40,121 nucleotides of DNA, from contig JAUQWW010000035.1 of the NCBI GenBank assembly GCA_030834965.1, forward strand, positions 1 through 40,121, in the 5' to 3' direction. The position numbers and the translations under genes were made by a program. Shown in pieces: positions 1-8,594 of the stretch (position 1 is its first letter; each line of letters starts with the position of its first letter). The notes under the pieces are model-generated. The model had not been told where the DNA came from. It saw only the letters and a program-made list of their open reading frames with translations, and did not search any database. The stretch is from Gallionellaceae bacterium. GTDB lineage: Bacteria > Pseudomonadota > Gammaproteobacteria > Burkholderiales > Gallionellaceae.

Positions 1-1131
<1,131 letters not shown>

Positions 1132-1160
1132 ACGTCTCAGTTTTGATGTCGGCGTAACGG

Positions 1161-1188
1161 AGGGCGGGCATTCCCGCCCTTCTTGCCT
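1161..1188 (+). terminator. Hairpin terminator after ahcY
   Basis: A perfect 8-bp inverted repeat, AGGGCGGG (1161-1168) and CCCGCCCT (1173-1180), closes a 4-base loop and is followed by the pyrimidine-rich run TCTTGCCTT. It lies 29 bases after the ahcY stop. The T-tract is imperfect, so some read-through into the next genes is possible. Confidence 0.6.
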
Positions 1189-1217
1189 TAGCGACACATA
1201 CGAATGGCGGTGACCCT

Positions 1218-1574
1218 ATGCGACTCATACTGATCTGGATATGCAATGCACTGGCGTTGCTGGCGGTGGCCTACCTGCTGCCGGGCGTACACGTGGGAGG
1301 CTTTGGTTCCGCGTTGATCGCCGCCCTGCTGTTGGGCCTCATCAATGCGCTTATTCGTCCGCTGCTGATTCTGCTCACCCTGCCGGTCACCGTGCTGACG
1401 CTGGGGCTGTTCATTTTCGTCATCAACGGCCTGCTGTTCTGGTTTGCCGGCTCTGTGCTGCGCGGGTTTGAAGTCAGCGGCTTCTGGGTGGGTGTGATGG
1501 GGGCGTTGCTCTACAGTATTCTTTCTTATGTTTTTACGCTGTTGATTCCGGTTCGGACACCGACGCAACAGTGA
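1218..1574 (+). CDS. Small holin-like membrane protein (phage holin family 4 / DUF360 type)
   Basis: A protein of 118 residues that is almost entirely hydrophobic, with about four membrane segments (roughly residues 3-20, 27-50, 52-75 and 85-110). The pattern NALIRPLLILLTLPVTVLTLG is that of the widespread 'phage holin family protein' or DUF360 membrane proteins. Despite the family name, these are chromosomal genes and no phage genes are near. It sits between ahcY and metF, with 12 bases separating it from metF, so it is probably co-transcribed with metF. ATG 1218 is chosen because the hydrophobic stretch begins immediately; a weak GGCGGTGA lies upstream. The function is unknown, and a link to the methyl cycle rests only on position. 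Confidence 0.85.
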   Translation: MRLILIWICNALALLAVAYLLPGVHVGGFGSALIAALLLGLINALIRPLLILLTLPVTVLTLGLFIFVINGLLFWFAGSVLRGFEVSGFWVGVMGALLYSILSYVFTLLIPVRTPTQQ

Positions 1575-1586
1575 ACCGTACAATTG

Positions 1587-2423
1587 ATGATGACAAACTC
1601 CAAATCATTCAGCTTTGAATTTTTTCCGCCACAAACGCCGGAAGGTGCAGAAAAACTGAGCGCCACGCGCCAGCAACTGGCGATGCTCAAGCCGGAATTT
1701 TTCTCCGTCACCTTCGGTGCGGGCGGCTCCACGCAAGACCGCACGCTGGAAACCATACGGCAGATTCATGCCGAGGGCTACAACGCCGCGCCGCATTTAT
1801 CCTGTGTCGGCTCCACGCGCGAGAACATCCGCGCGCTGCTGTTTGCCTACAAGGATATGGGCATCAAGCGCATCGTCGCGCTGCGTGGTGATCTGCCTTC
1901 CGGCATGGGCAGCATCGGTGAATTCCAGTATGCCAACGAACTGGTATCGTTCATCCGCGCCCAGACCGGCGAGCACTTCCACATCGAAGTGGCGGCCTAT
2001 CCCGAGTTTCATCCGCAGGTCAGGTCGCCGCGCGAGGACATGGTCAACTTCAAGCGCAAGATGATGGCCGGCGCGAATTCCGCGCTTACTCAGTATTTCT
2101 ACAATGCCGATTCTTACTTCCGCTTTGTCGAAGAGTGCCGCAAGATGGGCATCACCGCACCCATCGTGCCCGGCATCATGCCCATCGTGAAATTCTCGCA
2201 GCTGGCGCGCTTCTCCGACGCCTGCGGCGCGGAAATCCCGCGCTGGATGCGCAAGACCCTGGAAAGCTATGGCGATGACAATGCGTCGGTGCAGGCATTC
2301 GGACTCGATGTCGTGACGCAACTGTGCGAGCGCCTGCTCGCGGGCGGCGCGCCGGGGCTGCACTTCTACACCCTCAACCACGCGGGACCGTCGCTGGAAA
2401 TCTGGAAGCGGCTGGGGTTGTGA
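1587..2423 (+). CDS. metF: Methylenetetrahydrofolate reductase
   Basis: Reduces 5,10-methylene-THF to 5-methyl-THF, the methyl donor for methionine synthesis, using FAD and NADH in the cytosol. The N-terminal FSFEFFPPQTPEG motif with its catalytic glutamate is present, followed by FSVTFGAGGST and the TIM-barrel blocks HLSCVG, RGDLP, EVAAYPE and PGIMPI. At 278 residues it is close to the family's 280-300. Three start codons stand in a row (TTG 1584, ATG 1587, ATG 1590); an ATG is preferred and no strong ribosome site separates them. The stop overlaps the next start in TGATG at 2421-2425, which suggests translational coupling with the downstream U32-family gene. Confidence 0.96.
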   Translation: MMTNSKSFSFEFFPPQTPEGAEKLSATRQQLAMLKPEFFSVTFGAGGSTQDRTLETIRQIHAEGYNAAPHLSCVGSTRENIRALLFAYKDMGIKRIVALRGDLPSGMGSIGEFQYANELVSFIRAQTGEHFHIEVAAYPEFHPQVRSPREDMVNFKRKMMAGANSALTQYFYNADSYFRFVEECRKMGITAPIVPGIMPIVKFSQLARFSDACGAEIPRWMRKTLESYGDDNASVQAFGLDVVTQLCERLLAGGAPGLHFYTLNHAGPSLEIWKRLGL

Positions 2424-3760
2424 TGCGCGTTCCCGAGTTACTACTTCCCGCGGGAACGCTGGAAAAAATGCGCACCGCCTACGCCTTCGGTGCGGACGCG
2501 GTGTATGCCGGGCAGCCGCGCTACAGCCTGCGCGCGCGCAACAACGAATTCCGGCTGGAGGAGTTGCAAACCGGCATTCAGGAAGCACACGCGCTGGGCA
2601 AGAAATTCTACGTCGCAAGCAACCTGATGCCGCACAACGCCAAGGTAAAAACCTACATGGCCGACATGGAGCCGGTCATTGCGATGCAGCCGGACGCGCT
2701 GATCATGGCCGACCCCGGACTGATCGCAATGGTGCGCGAGCGCTGGCCGCAGACAGAAGTTCATCTCTCGGTGCAGGCCAACACGGTCAACTATGCGGCG
2801 GTGAAATTCTGGCAATCGCTGGGGCTCACGCGCGTCATCCTGTCGCGCGAACTGTCGCTGGACGAGATCGAAGAAATCCGCCAGCAATGCCCGGACATGG
2901 AGCTGGAAGTATTCATCCACGGCGCGCTGTGCATGGCCTATTCCGGGCGCTGCCTGCTCTCCGGCTACTTCAACCATCGCGACGCCAACCAGGGTACCTG
3001 CACCAACTCCTGCCGCTGGGACTACAAGGTGGACAGCGCGATCGAGGATGGCACCGGCGACATTCAAAAGATCGATTTTGATTTCGACAAGGCGCTGAGC
3101 GAAAGCGCACTGTCCAGTTGTGGCTCACAACCGCGCCATCCTCTGGCGGATCAGCCCTACCTGATTTCGCGCGCCGACCATCCGGACGAACTGATGCCGG
3201 TGCTGGAAGACGAGCACGGCACCTACATCATGAACTCCAAGGATTTGCGTGCGGTCGAGCACGTCGAGCGGCTGGTGAAAATCGGCATCGATTCGCTCAA
3301 GGTGGAAGGCCGCACCAAATCTATCTACTACGTCGCGCGCACCGCGCAGGTGTATCGGCAGGCTATCAACGATGCGGTCGCAGGCAGACCTTTCAACCTG
3401 AGCCTGCTTGGCGCGCTGGATGCGCTGGCTAGCCGTGGCTATACCGACGGTTTCTATGAACGCCACCACACCCACGAACATCAAAATTACATGCGCGGTC
3501 ACTCAGAGAGTACGCGCCAGCAATACGTTGGCGACATCGTGGCCTGCGCGAACGGCATGGCAGAAATTGACGTGAAGAATAAATTTCAGGTGGGCGACAA
3601 ACTCGAAATCATCCATCCCTCCGGCAACCACATCATCGCACTCAGCGAGATGCGCAACCTCGAAGGAGAGGCGCTGAAAGTTGCGCCGGGCAGCGGGCAT
3701 CGCGTGCGGATACCGTTGCAGGGTGAGCTGTCTAAGGGGATGGTGGCGAGGTTCCTGTAA
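2423..3760 (+). CDS. trhP: U32 peptidase-family tRNA hydroxylation protein (YegQ/TrhP)
   Basis: A member of the U32 'peptidase' family, 445 residues, close to E. coli YegQ at about 453. The family signature with its cysteines is seen at about residues 165-200 (HGALCMAYSGRCLLSGYF, then GTCTNSCRWDY). C-terminal blocks EDEHGTYIMNSKDLRAVEHV and KVEGRTKSIYYVARTAQVYR are typical of YegQ. In E. coli this protein (TrhP) performs prephenate-dependent hydroxylation of U34 in tRNA, giving ho5U; it is unlikely to be a protease. The start at 2423 is chosen because it gives the canonical N-terminus MRVPELLLPAGTLEKM and overlaps the metF stop by one base; an upstream in-frame extension would run inside metF. 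The central loop after SCRWDYKV is rich in Asp and Ser and poorly conserved. Confidence 0.92.
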   Translation: MRVPELLLPAGTLEKMRTAYAFGADAVYAGQPRYSLRARNNEFRLEELQTGIQEAHALGKKFYVASNLMPHNAKVKTYMADMEPVIAMQPDALIMADPGLIAMVRERWPQTEVHLSVQANTVNYAAVKFWQSLGLTRVILSRELSLDEIEEIRQQCPDMELEVFIHGALCMAYSGRCLLSGYFNHRDANQGTCTNSCRWDYKVDSAIEDGTGDIQKIDFDFDKALSESALSSCGSQPRHPLADQPYLISRADHPDELMPVLEDEHGTYIMNSKDLRAVEHVERLVKIGIDSLKVEGRTKSIYYVARTAQVYRQAINDAVAGRPFNLSLLGALDALASRGYTDGFYERHHTHEHQNYMRGHSESTRQQYVGDIVACANGMAEIDVKNKFQVGDKLEIIHPSGNHIIALSEMRNLEGEALKVAPGSGHRVRIPLQGELSKGMVARFL

Positions 3761-3808
3761 AGTCTTTAAGCCGCGCGAACGTGGGACGGATAGGCATCCA
3801 CCCATCGT

Positions 3809-3837
3809 GAAGCGAGTGATTCGCTTTTAAATATAAT
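3809..3837 (+). promoter_or_regulatory. Small hairpin and -10 element before the YhcH-type gene
   Basis: AAGCGA (3810-3815) pairs with TCGCTT (3821-3826) around a 5-base loop and is followed by TTAAATATAAT. This could end trhP transcription. A perfect TATAAT (3832-3837) lies 21 bases before the next start codon and is a good -10 box, but no convincing -35 box is visible 16-18 bases upstream. Confidence 0.4.
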
Positions 3838-3858
3838 TCGGGAAGCATTAGCCAAGTC

Positions 3859-4329
3859 ATGATTTTTTCCACCCTCACACAATCCGACCGCTACGCCGCG
3901 CTACATCCTCTTTTCCCGCGCGCGTTCGAATTCATCCGCAACACCGACATGCTCGCGCTCCCGCCGGGGCGGCATTCCATCATGGGCGATGACTTGTTCG
4001 CGATTGTGGAGAATGTGCCGGGGCGCAGTCGCGAAGATGCGCAGCTGGAATGCCACCGCAAATACATCGACATTCAGCTGGTGCTGGAAGGCGTGGACGA
4101 GATGGGCTGGAAGCCGTTAGCGGACTGCCACGATCCGGTAAGCGATTACAGTGTGGAGAAGGACATCCGCTTCTTCCACGATGCCCCGTCAAGCTGGATT
4201 GCCACGCCGCCCGGGGCTTTCTGCATTTTTTTTCCGGAGGATGCGCACGCGCCGCTGGTGAGCGAGGGGCAGATTCGCAAGGTGATTTTCAAGATTGCGG
4301 TGGCACCAACGTTGCCGGGAAACACCTGA
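3859..4329 (+). CDS. YhcH/YjgK/YiaL (TabA-like) family cupin protein
   Basis: A protein of 156 residues whose sequence fits the YhcH/YjgK/YiaL family (DUF386), a cupin-like fold that binds a metal. The family blocks are visible: LPPGRHSIMGDDLFA near residue 35, the metal-site region ECHRKYIDIQLVLEGVDEMGW near residue 66, the FFPEDAHAPL block near residue 125 carrying another histidine, and the closing KVIFKIAV. Members include TabA (biofilm, toxin-antitoxin linked) and proteins associated with sialic acid metabolism; no sugar genes are near here, so the substrate is unknown. The gene appears to be transcribed alone, with a TATAAT just upstream and a convergent gene just downstream. Confidence 0.85.
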   Translation: MIFSTLTQSDRYAALHPLFPRAFEFIRNTDMLALPPGRHSIMGDDLFAIVENVPGRSREDAQLECHRKYIDIQLVLEGVDEMGWKPLADCHDPVSDYSVEKDIRFFHDAPSSWIATPPGAFCIFFPEDAHAPLVSEGQIRKVIFKIAVAPTLPGNT

Positions 4330-4346
4330 ACAACATTTTATGAGGC

Positions 4347-4850
4347 TCAAGGCTGCTTCGGCGGAACAAAAGCCACTTCGCCCTGCCAAGTGACCCGCTT
4401 GCCCTTGATGTTGAATGCCAGGTATATCCTTGCGTTCTTGAAGCCGTCCTTGGGCTGGGGTGTGCAGCTTCTTCGCGCACAATCAAGCCAATCATCCCCG
4501 ATAAAGTCGGCCTGAAATTGTGAATTAGGGGCGATGGGTGAGGAAGCTTGTTGCGCGGGTGCACGCTCAGGAAGGTTGTACTTGTTGCGCAAGTGAAGAA
4601 TCCGCACCGATTCCCCTGCGGTCGTGACATAGACACTTTCATCCCACGCCAGCGTGATTGCGGTTGGCAGGGTATTGTTTATCTGCACGCGATAGAACAC
4701 GCCGCCCTGATAGCTGACGGTGATCGGAACGCTCTTGATGGGCTTGGATACCGTGACAATTTGTTCATGTTCCGCTTTATGTAATGTTCCGCAACCAGAC
4801 AGCAGAACAACGAAAAATACACACGATATAGCAAGATACGATTTGTGCAT
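4347..4850 (-). CDS. Orphan lipoprotein of unknown function
   Basis: A protein of 167 residues with a clear lipoprotein signal: positive N-terminus, hydrophobic run and lipobox LLSGC (lipidated Cys near residue 20). The mature part is a mixed, probably beta-rich domain with no motif I recognise; it contains YRVQINNTLPTAITLAWDESV, two cysteines close together (DCARRSC) that may form a disulfide, and ends in a hydrophobic strand. AAGGGAG stands 6 bases before the ATG, a strong ribosome site supporting the start. It lies 58 bases downstream of ttcA on the same strand and converges with the YhcH-type gene, so it may be read from the ttcA operon. Location is envelope, inner or outer membrane unknown. 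Confidence 0.8.
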   Translation of the reverse strand: MHKSYLAISCVFFVVLLSGCGTLHKAEHEQIVTVSKPIKSVPITVSYQGGVFYRVQINNTLPTAITLAWDESVYVTTAGESVRILHLRNKYNLPERAPAQQASSPIAPNSQFQADFIGDDWLDCARRSCTPQPKDGFKNARIYLAFNIKGKRVTWQGEVAFVPPKQP

Positions 4851-4908
4851 TGCTCCCTTTCACGCCCAGAATGGGTGATCTGATGTTCTGATTCGTTACA
4901 TTGCTGCA

Positions 4909-5757
4909 CTACTCGTCAAACGCCACATCCCCTTCCGCTACTACATCGCCCAGCTTCAAACTCTTGAAGTCGAACAGACTGCCATCCAGCAGGTGAGAAG
5001 GCGCAACGTTCTGCATGGCGGTGAAGATAGTCTGGCTGCGGCCCGGATATTGTAACTCCCATGCGGCGAGCATTGCCTTGATGTTTTTGCGCTGCATGTT
5101 TTCCTGCGAGCCGCACAAGTTGCAAGGAATGATGGGGAATTCCATGCCGCGCGCAAAACGCGCGATGTCTTTTTCGGGGCAGTAGGCCAGCGGGCGGATG
5201 ACGATGTGGTCACCCTTGTCGGTGATCAGCTTCGGTGGCATGGCCTTGAGCTTGCCGCCGAAGAACATGTTCAGGAACAGTGTCTCGATCATGTCGTCGC
5301 GGTGGTGTCCCAGCGCGATCTTGTTCGCGCCCAGTTCATTCGCCACGCGGTAGATGATGCCGCGGCGCAGGCGTGAGCACAGCGAGCATGTGGTCTTGCC
5401 CTCGGGAATTTTTTCCTTGACGATGGAGTAGGTGTCCTGCGCCTCGATGCGGTATTCCACGCCTATTGATTTGAAATACTCCGGCAGCACATGCTCGGGG
5501 AAGCCCGGCTGGCGCTGGTCCAGGTTCATGGCAATGATGCGGAAATTGATTGGCGCGCGTCTTTGCAGCGCACGAAGAATTTCCAGAAGCGTGTAGGAAT
5601 CCTTGCCGCCGGACATGCACACCATGACGGTGTCGCCTTCCTCGATCATGTTGAAATCGGCGATGGCGCTGCCGACCAGGTGTTCCAGGCGGCCGCGCAG
5701 GCGGTTGAAGTTGGCGGAATGCTGTTCGAGATGGGCGGGTTGGGTAATGTCGTTCAT
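4909..5757 (-). CDS. ttcA: tRNA 2-thiocytidine biosynthesis protein TtcA
   Basis: Adds sulfur to cytidine 32 of several tRNAs in an ATP-dependent, iron-sulfur-dependent reaction. The PP-loop SGGKDS is at residues 49-54. The cysteine pair CSLC (Cys124, Cys127) and a further cysteine in PCNLCGSQ (Cys212/Cys215) match the three-cysteine 4Fe-4S ligation described for Ttc[15 protein letters not shown] is also a family block. The 282 residues are slightly below the 300-310 of E. coli because the C-terminal tail is short. The gene lies 34 bases after the SDR gene on the same strand and is probably co-transcribed with it. The ribosome site before the ATG is weak. Confidence 0.96.
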   Translation of the reverse strand: MNDITQPAHLEQHSANFNRLRGRLEHLVGSAIADFNMIEEGDTVMVCMSGGKDSYTLLEILRALQRRAPINFRIIAMNLDQRQPGFPEHVLPEYFKSIGVEYRIEAQDTYSIVKEKIPEGKTTCSLCSRLRRGIIYRVANELGANKIALGHHRDDMIETLFLNMFFGGKLKAMPPKLITDKGDHIVIRPLAYCPEKDIARFARGMEFPIIPCNLCGSQENMQRKNIKAMLAAWELQYPGRSQTIFTAMQNVAPSHLLDGSLFDFKSLKLGDVVAEGDVAFDE

Positions 5758-5791
5758 AGTCAGTTCTGGAAATTGGGTTCAGGTAAAGTAC

Positions 5792-6544
5792 TCAAAGGTT
5801 GATACTCCGCCCGCCATCCACCGAAATAATCTGCCCGGTGATGTAGGGCGCATCATTCAGCAGGAATTGTACGGCCTTGGCAATGTCGTCCGGTTCGCCT
5901 TCGCGCTTGAGCAGCGTGTGGGCAATGATCTTGCGCCGCCGCTCTTCATCGGCCCAATCCGCGCTTTCCGGCCAGATGATGACGCCGGGCGATACGGCAT
6001 TCACGCGTATCTGCGGGGCCAGTTCCTGCGCCAATGCGCGCGTCAGGCCGGCCAGTCCGGCCTTGGCCACGCTGTATAGCAAGTGGCCGTGCATCGGGCG
6101 TTCGGCGTGAATATCCACGATGTTGACGATGGCGCCGTGGCTGTGGCGCAGATCGTCGGCTGCCGCTTGCGCCAGGAACAACGGTGCCTTGAGGTTGGTG
6201 CCGACCAGGTCGTTCCACTCGGCTTCGGTGATTTCGCTCAACGGCACGGGAAAAAAACTCGAGGCGTTGTTGACCAAAGCGTCCAGCCGTCCGAAATGCT
6301 GCACGCATTGCTGCACCATCCCGGCCAGGTCGTGCAGGTGCAGCAGGTCGGCGCGCACCGTCATTACGGAATGAGGGCGCAGGTGGTTCAGCTCGGAGGC
6401 CAGCGCCTGTGCTTCGTCCTTAGAGGAGCGGTAATGCAGCGCGATATTCGCACCCGCCGCGTGCAGCCTGCGGCAGATCGCAGCGCCCACGCGCTTCGCT
6501 CCTCCTGTCACCAGCACGACTTTGCCTTGCACGCTGCTCTCCAC
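5792..6544 (-). CDS. SDR-family pteridine reductase (FolM/PTR1-like)
   Basis: A short-chain dehydrogenase of about 250 residues. The N-terminal NADPH motif TGGAKRVG (13-20) has the Arg replacing the usual middle glycine spacing seen in pteridine reductases. NNAS is near residue 92, and the catalytic region has Asp144 followed by Tyr157-x3-Lys161, the Asp standing where ordinary SDRs have Ser, as in PTR1 and FolM. It probably reduces dihydromonapterin or dihydrofolate-type substrates. The frame starts with GTG at 6544; a second GTG at 6532 has GGAG at good spacing and could be the true start (246 residues). It is divergent from the midA gene and upstream of ttcA in a likely operon. Confidence 0.88.
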   Translation of the reverse strand: MESSVQGKVVLVTGGAKRVGAAICRRLHAAGANIALHYRSSKDEAQALASELNHLRPHSVMTVRADLLHLHDLAGMVQQCVQHFGRLDALVNNASSFFPVPLSEITEAEWNDLVGTNLKAPLFLAQAAADDLRHSHGAIVNIVDIHAERPMHGHLLYSVAKAGLAGLTRALAQELAPQIRVNAVSPGVIIWPESADWADEERRRKIIAHTLLKREGEPDDIAKAVQFLLNDAPYITGQIISVDGGRSINL

Positions 6545-6590
6545 TAAACTCTGTTACTTCACAATTTACCACATCGCCATTGGGAACCGT

Positions 6591-7766
6591 ATGTCCGCGC
6601 TGCCGCAACCCACTCCCGAAGCACAGGCGCACAGCGACCGGTTACGCGACCTGATCCACCGGGATATCGCTGCACAGGGCGGGTGGATTCCGTTTTCCCG
6701 CTTCATGGAGCTGGCGCTGTACGCGCCGGCGCTGGGCTACTACAGCGCGGGCGCGCGCAAATTTGGTGCTGCCGGGGATTTCGTGACCGCGCCGGAACTC
6801 TCGCCGCTGTTTGGCCGGACGCTGGCGCGGCAGGTCGCCGACATCATGGCGCAAAGCGCACCGCAGGTGATGGAGCTGGGTGCGGGCAGCGGCAAGCTTG
6901 CGGTCGATATGCTGGGCGAGCTGGAACGGATGGACTGCCTGCCCGAGCGATACGCCATCCTCGAAGTCAGTGCTGACTTGCGCGACCGCCAGCGCGCGCT
7001 GGTGCAGGACCGCCTGCCGCATCTGGCCAGCCGCGTGCACTGGCTGGATGCGTTGCCGGAGTATATTTCCGGCGCACTTGTCGCCAACGAAGTGCTGGAT
7101 GCCCTGCCGGTGCATCTGGTGCGCTGGACGGATACGCGCATCGTGGAACGCGGCGTGGCGAGCGATGGGGAGATGTTCGTCTGGCAGGAGCGCCTGCCGG
7201 AAACACCAGCGCTGCTGCAAGCCGCGCAACAGGCCCGTCCTGAGCTTGTCGAAGCGGTCAGCGTGCCGGATGATTACCTGAGCGAAATTTCCCTCGCCTC
7301 ACCTGGACTGGCCGGCAGCCTGAGTGAGCGCCTGCAACAGGGCGTACTGCTGTTCATCGATTATGGCTTCGGCGCGCGCGAGTATTACCATCCGCAGCGC
7401 TCGCAAGGCACCCTGATGTGTCACTACCGCCACTATGCGCACGATGACCCCTTCTTCCTGCCGGGGCTGCAGGACATCACCGCGCATGTCGATTTTACCG
7501 CCGTCGCCGAGCGTGCGATGGACAGCGGCGCACACTTGCTGGGCTACACCTCGCAGGCGCATTTCCTGATCAACTGCGGCATCACCGAGCTGCTGAGTGC
7601 AACGTCTCCGGAAAATCTGCGCGACTATCAGCCCCTTTCCGCACAGCTGCAAAAGCTCACCAGCCCGGCGGAAATGGGTGAGCTGTTCAAGGTAATCGCT
7701 TTGGGCAAAGGAATGGACGCACCGCTGCGTGGTTTTGCATCGGGCGACAAGTCGCGATTTTTATAG
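6591..7766 (+). CDS. MidA-type SAM-dependent methyltransferase (DUF185 / NDUFAF7 family)
   Basis: A protein of 391 residues matching the DUF185 family, whose mitochondrial member NDUFAF7 methylates an arginine of a complex I subunit. Family features are YSAGARKFGAAGDFVTAPELSPLFG near residue 50, the SAM-binding VMELGAGSGKLA near residue 95, LVANEVLDALPVHL near 165, and LLFIDYGFGAREYYHPQR near 255. ATG 6591 is chosen because the family N-terminus begins shortly after; an upstream extension would overlap the divergent SDR gene. Residues RPELVEA (7236-7256) are encoded by a dispersed DNA repeat inserted in frame, described separately. A bacterial role in complex I assembly is plausible but is inference. 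Confidence 0.9.
   Translation: MSALPQPTPEAQAHSDRLRDLIHRDIAAQGGWIPFSRFMELALYAPALGYYSAGARKFGAAGDFVTAPELSPLFGRTLARQVADIMAQSAPQVMELGAGSGKLAVDMLGELERMDCLPERYAILEVSADLRDRQRALVQDRLPHLASRVHWLDALPEYISGALVANEVLDALPVHLVRWTDTRIVERGVASDGEMFVWQERLPETPALLQAAQQARPELVEAVSVPDDYLSEISLASPGLAGSLSERLQQGVLLFIDYGFGAREYYHPQRSQGTLMCHYRHYAHDDPFFLPGLQDITAHVDFTAVAERAMDSGAHLLGYTSQAHFLINCGITELLSATSPENLRDYQPLSAQLQKLTSPAEMGELFKVIALGKGMDAPLRGFASGDKSRFL
7237..7254 (+). repeat. Dispersed short repeat inserted in frame in the midA-type gene
   Basis: The 18 bases GTCCTGAGCTTGTCGAAG are the core of a short repeat that I recall as common in intergenic DNA of many proteobacteria (in the other orientation CTTCGACAAGCTCAGGAC). Here it lies inside a gene and is translated as PELVE without breaking the frame. 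I found no second copy in this window. Confidence 0.6.
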
Positions 7767-7775
7767 AATGAAAGC

Positions 7776-7807
7776 GCGGCACGGTGTCAGGGTATGAGCC
7801 GTGCCGC
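7776..7807. terminator. Hairpin between convergent midA-type and EF-hand genes
   Basis: A perfect 9-bp inverted repeat, GCGGCACGG (7776-7784) and CCGTGCCGC (7799-7807), with a 14-base loop sits between two converging stop codons. Neither side has a strong T-tract. A bidirectional terminator is the likely role. Confidence 0.45.
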
Positions 7808-7813
7808 ATGCCG

Positions 7814-8566
7814 TTACTTGACGGTCTTTTCTTGACCCTGTGCCAAGCTGGGATGAGCATTCACATAGCTCACAATTTCATTTGTTGTAACCTTCCCGTC
7901 ATGGTCGGCATCTATATTGTCGAAATTCTGATAGAGCTCGGGCTTGTCCTTCAGCTCATCTTTCGATAACGTGCCGTTGTGGTCTTTGTCCGCAGCTATA
8001 AAGAGGGGGCCAGGCTTTACAGTCTGAGCATGCGACCTAGGCTGCGCGGGTTGAGGTTGTTGTGCAGGTTGTTCCGGTTGAGCAGTCTTTTCAGGCGGTG
8101 CTGCGGTAAATGTATTCAATTCCTGCAATGACATCTTTCCGTCCTTGTCGGCATCTATCGCATCGAAGTTCATAATCAGGAAAGGATCCTTTTCCTTTTC
8201 TGCCTCCTCTTTGGAAATGCCTCCGTCATGGTTTGCGTCAATGCGGCGAAAGGCTTCATTTTTGCGGCGTGTATCTTCTTCATGCTGCGCCAGCACGAAA
8301 GCGGTCACTTCCTGCAGCGACAGCTTGCCATCCTTGTTGGCGTCGAACTTGTCGAAATTTGCTTGTAATGCCGGGGTGCCATTTTGCTCGGCCTCATCCT
8401 TGATCAGGCTGCCGTCATTGTCGGCATCAAGGCGGCGAAAATCTTCCGCAACGGAATTATCCTGCACAACAGGTTTGTCCTTGTGTTCCTTTTCCTTTGA
8501 TTCCTTTGGGGTGCATCCCACACAGCACAGCAGTACTGCCATTGTCAGCCAAGCCTGTTTCTTCAT
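7814..8566 (-). CDS. Lipoprotein with six EF-hand calcium-binding loops
   Basis: A 250-residue envelope lipoprotein: signal peptide with lipidated Cys18 in LLCCVGC (the Cys at -3 is unusual), then six canonical 12-residue EF-hand loops at 47-58, 75-86, 110-121, 138-149, 193-204 and 219-230, all beginning with Asp and ending with Glu. They form three pairs with 26-28 residue spacing, and the first two pairs are about 63 residues apart, which suggests internal duplication. A Pro/Gln-rich linker (residues 155-185) separates the third pair. Calcium binding in the periplasm is expected; the partner is unknown. ATG 8566 is preferred since GGAGAG is 8 bases upstream; ATG 8572 and an upstream start at 8605 are possible. 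It follows cca by 28 bases on the same strand. Confidence 0.88.
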   Translation of the reverse strand: MKKQAWLTMAVLLCCVGCTPKESKEKEHKDKPVVQDNSVAEDFRRLDADNDGSLIKDEAEQNGTPALQANFDKFDANKDGKLSLQEVTAFVLAQHEEDTRRKNEAFRRIDANHDGGISKEEAEKEKDPFLIMNFDAIDADKDGKMSLQELNTFTAAPPEKTAQPEQPAQQPQPAQPRSHAQTVKPGPLFIAADKDHNGTLSKDELKDKPELYQNFDNIDADHDGKVTTNEIVSYVNAHPSLAQGQEKTVK

Positions 8567-8594
8567 GCCCATCTCTCTCCGTTGTGTTTGGTTC

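Noticed and set aside
1218-1574. Holin-family protein as a sign of prophage
   Set aside because: The family is widely chromosomal, and no lysis, capsid, integrase or attachment sequence is near.
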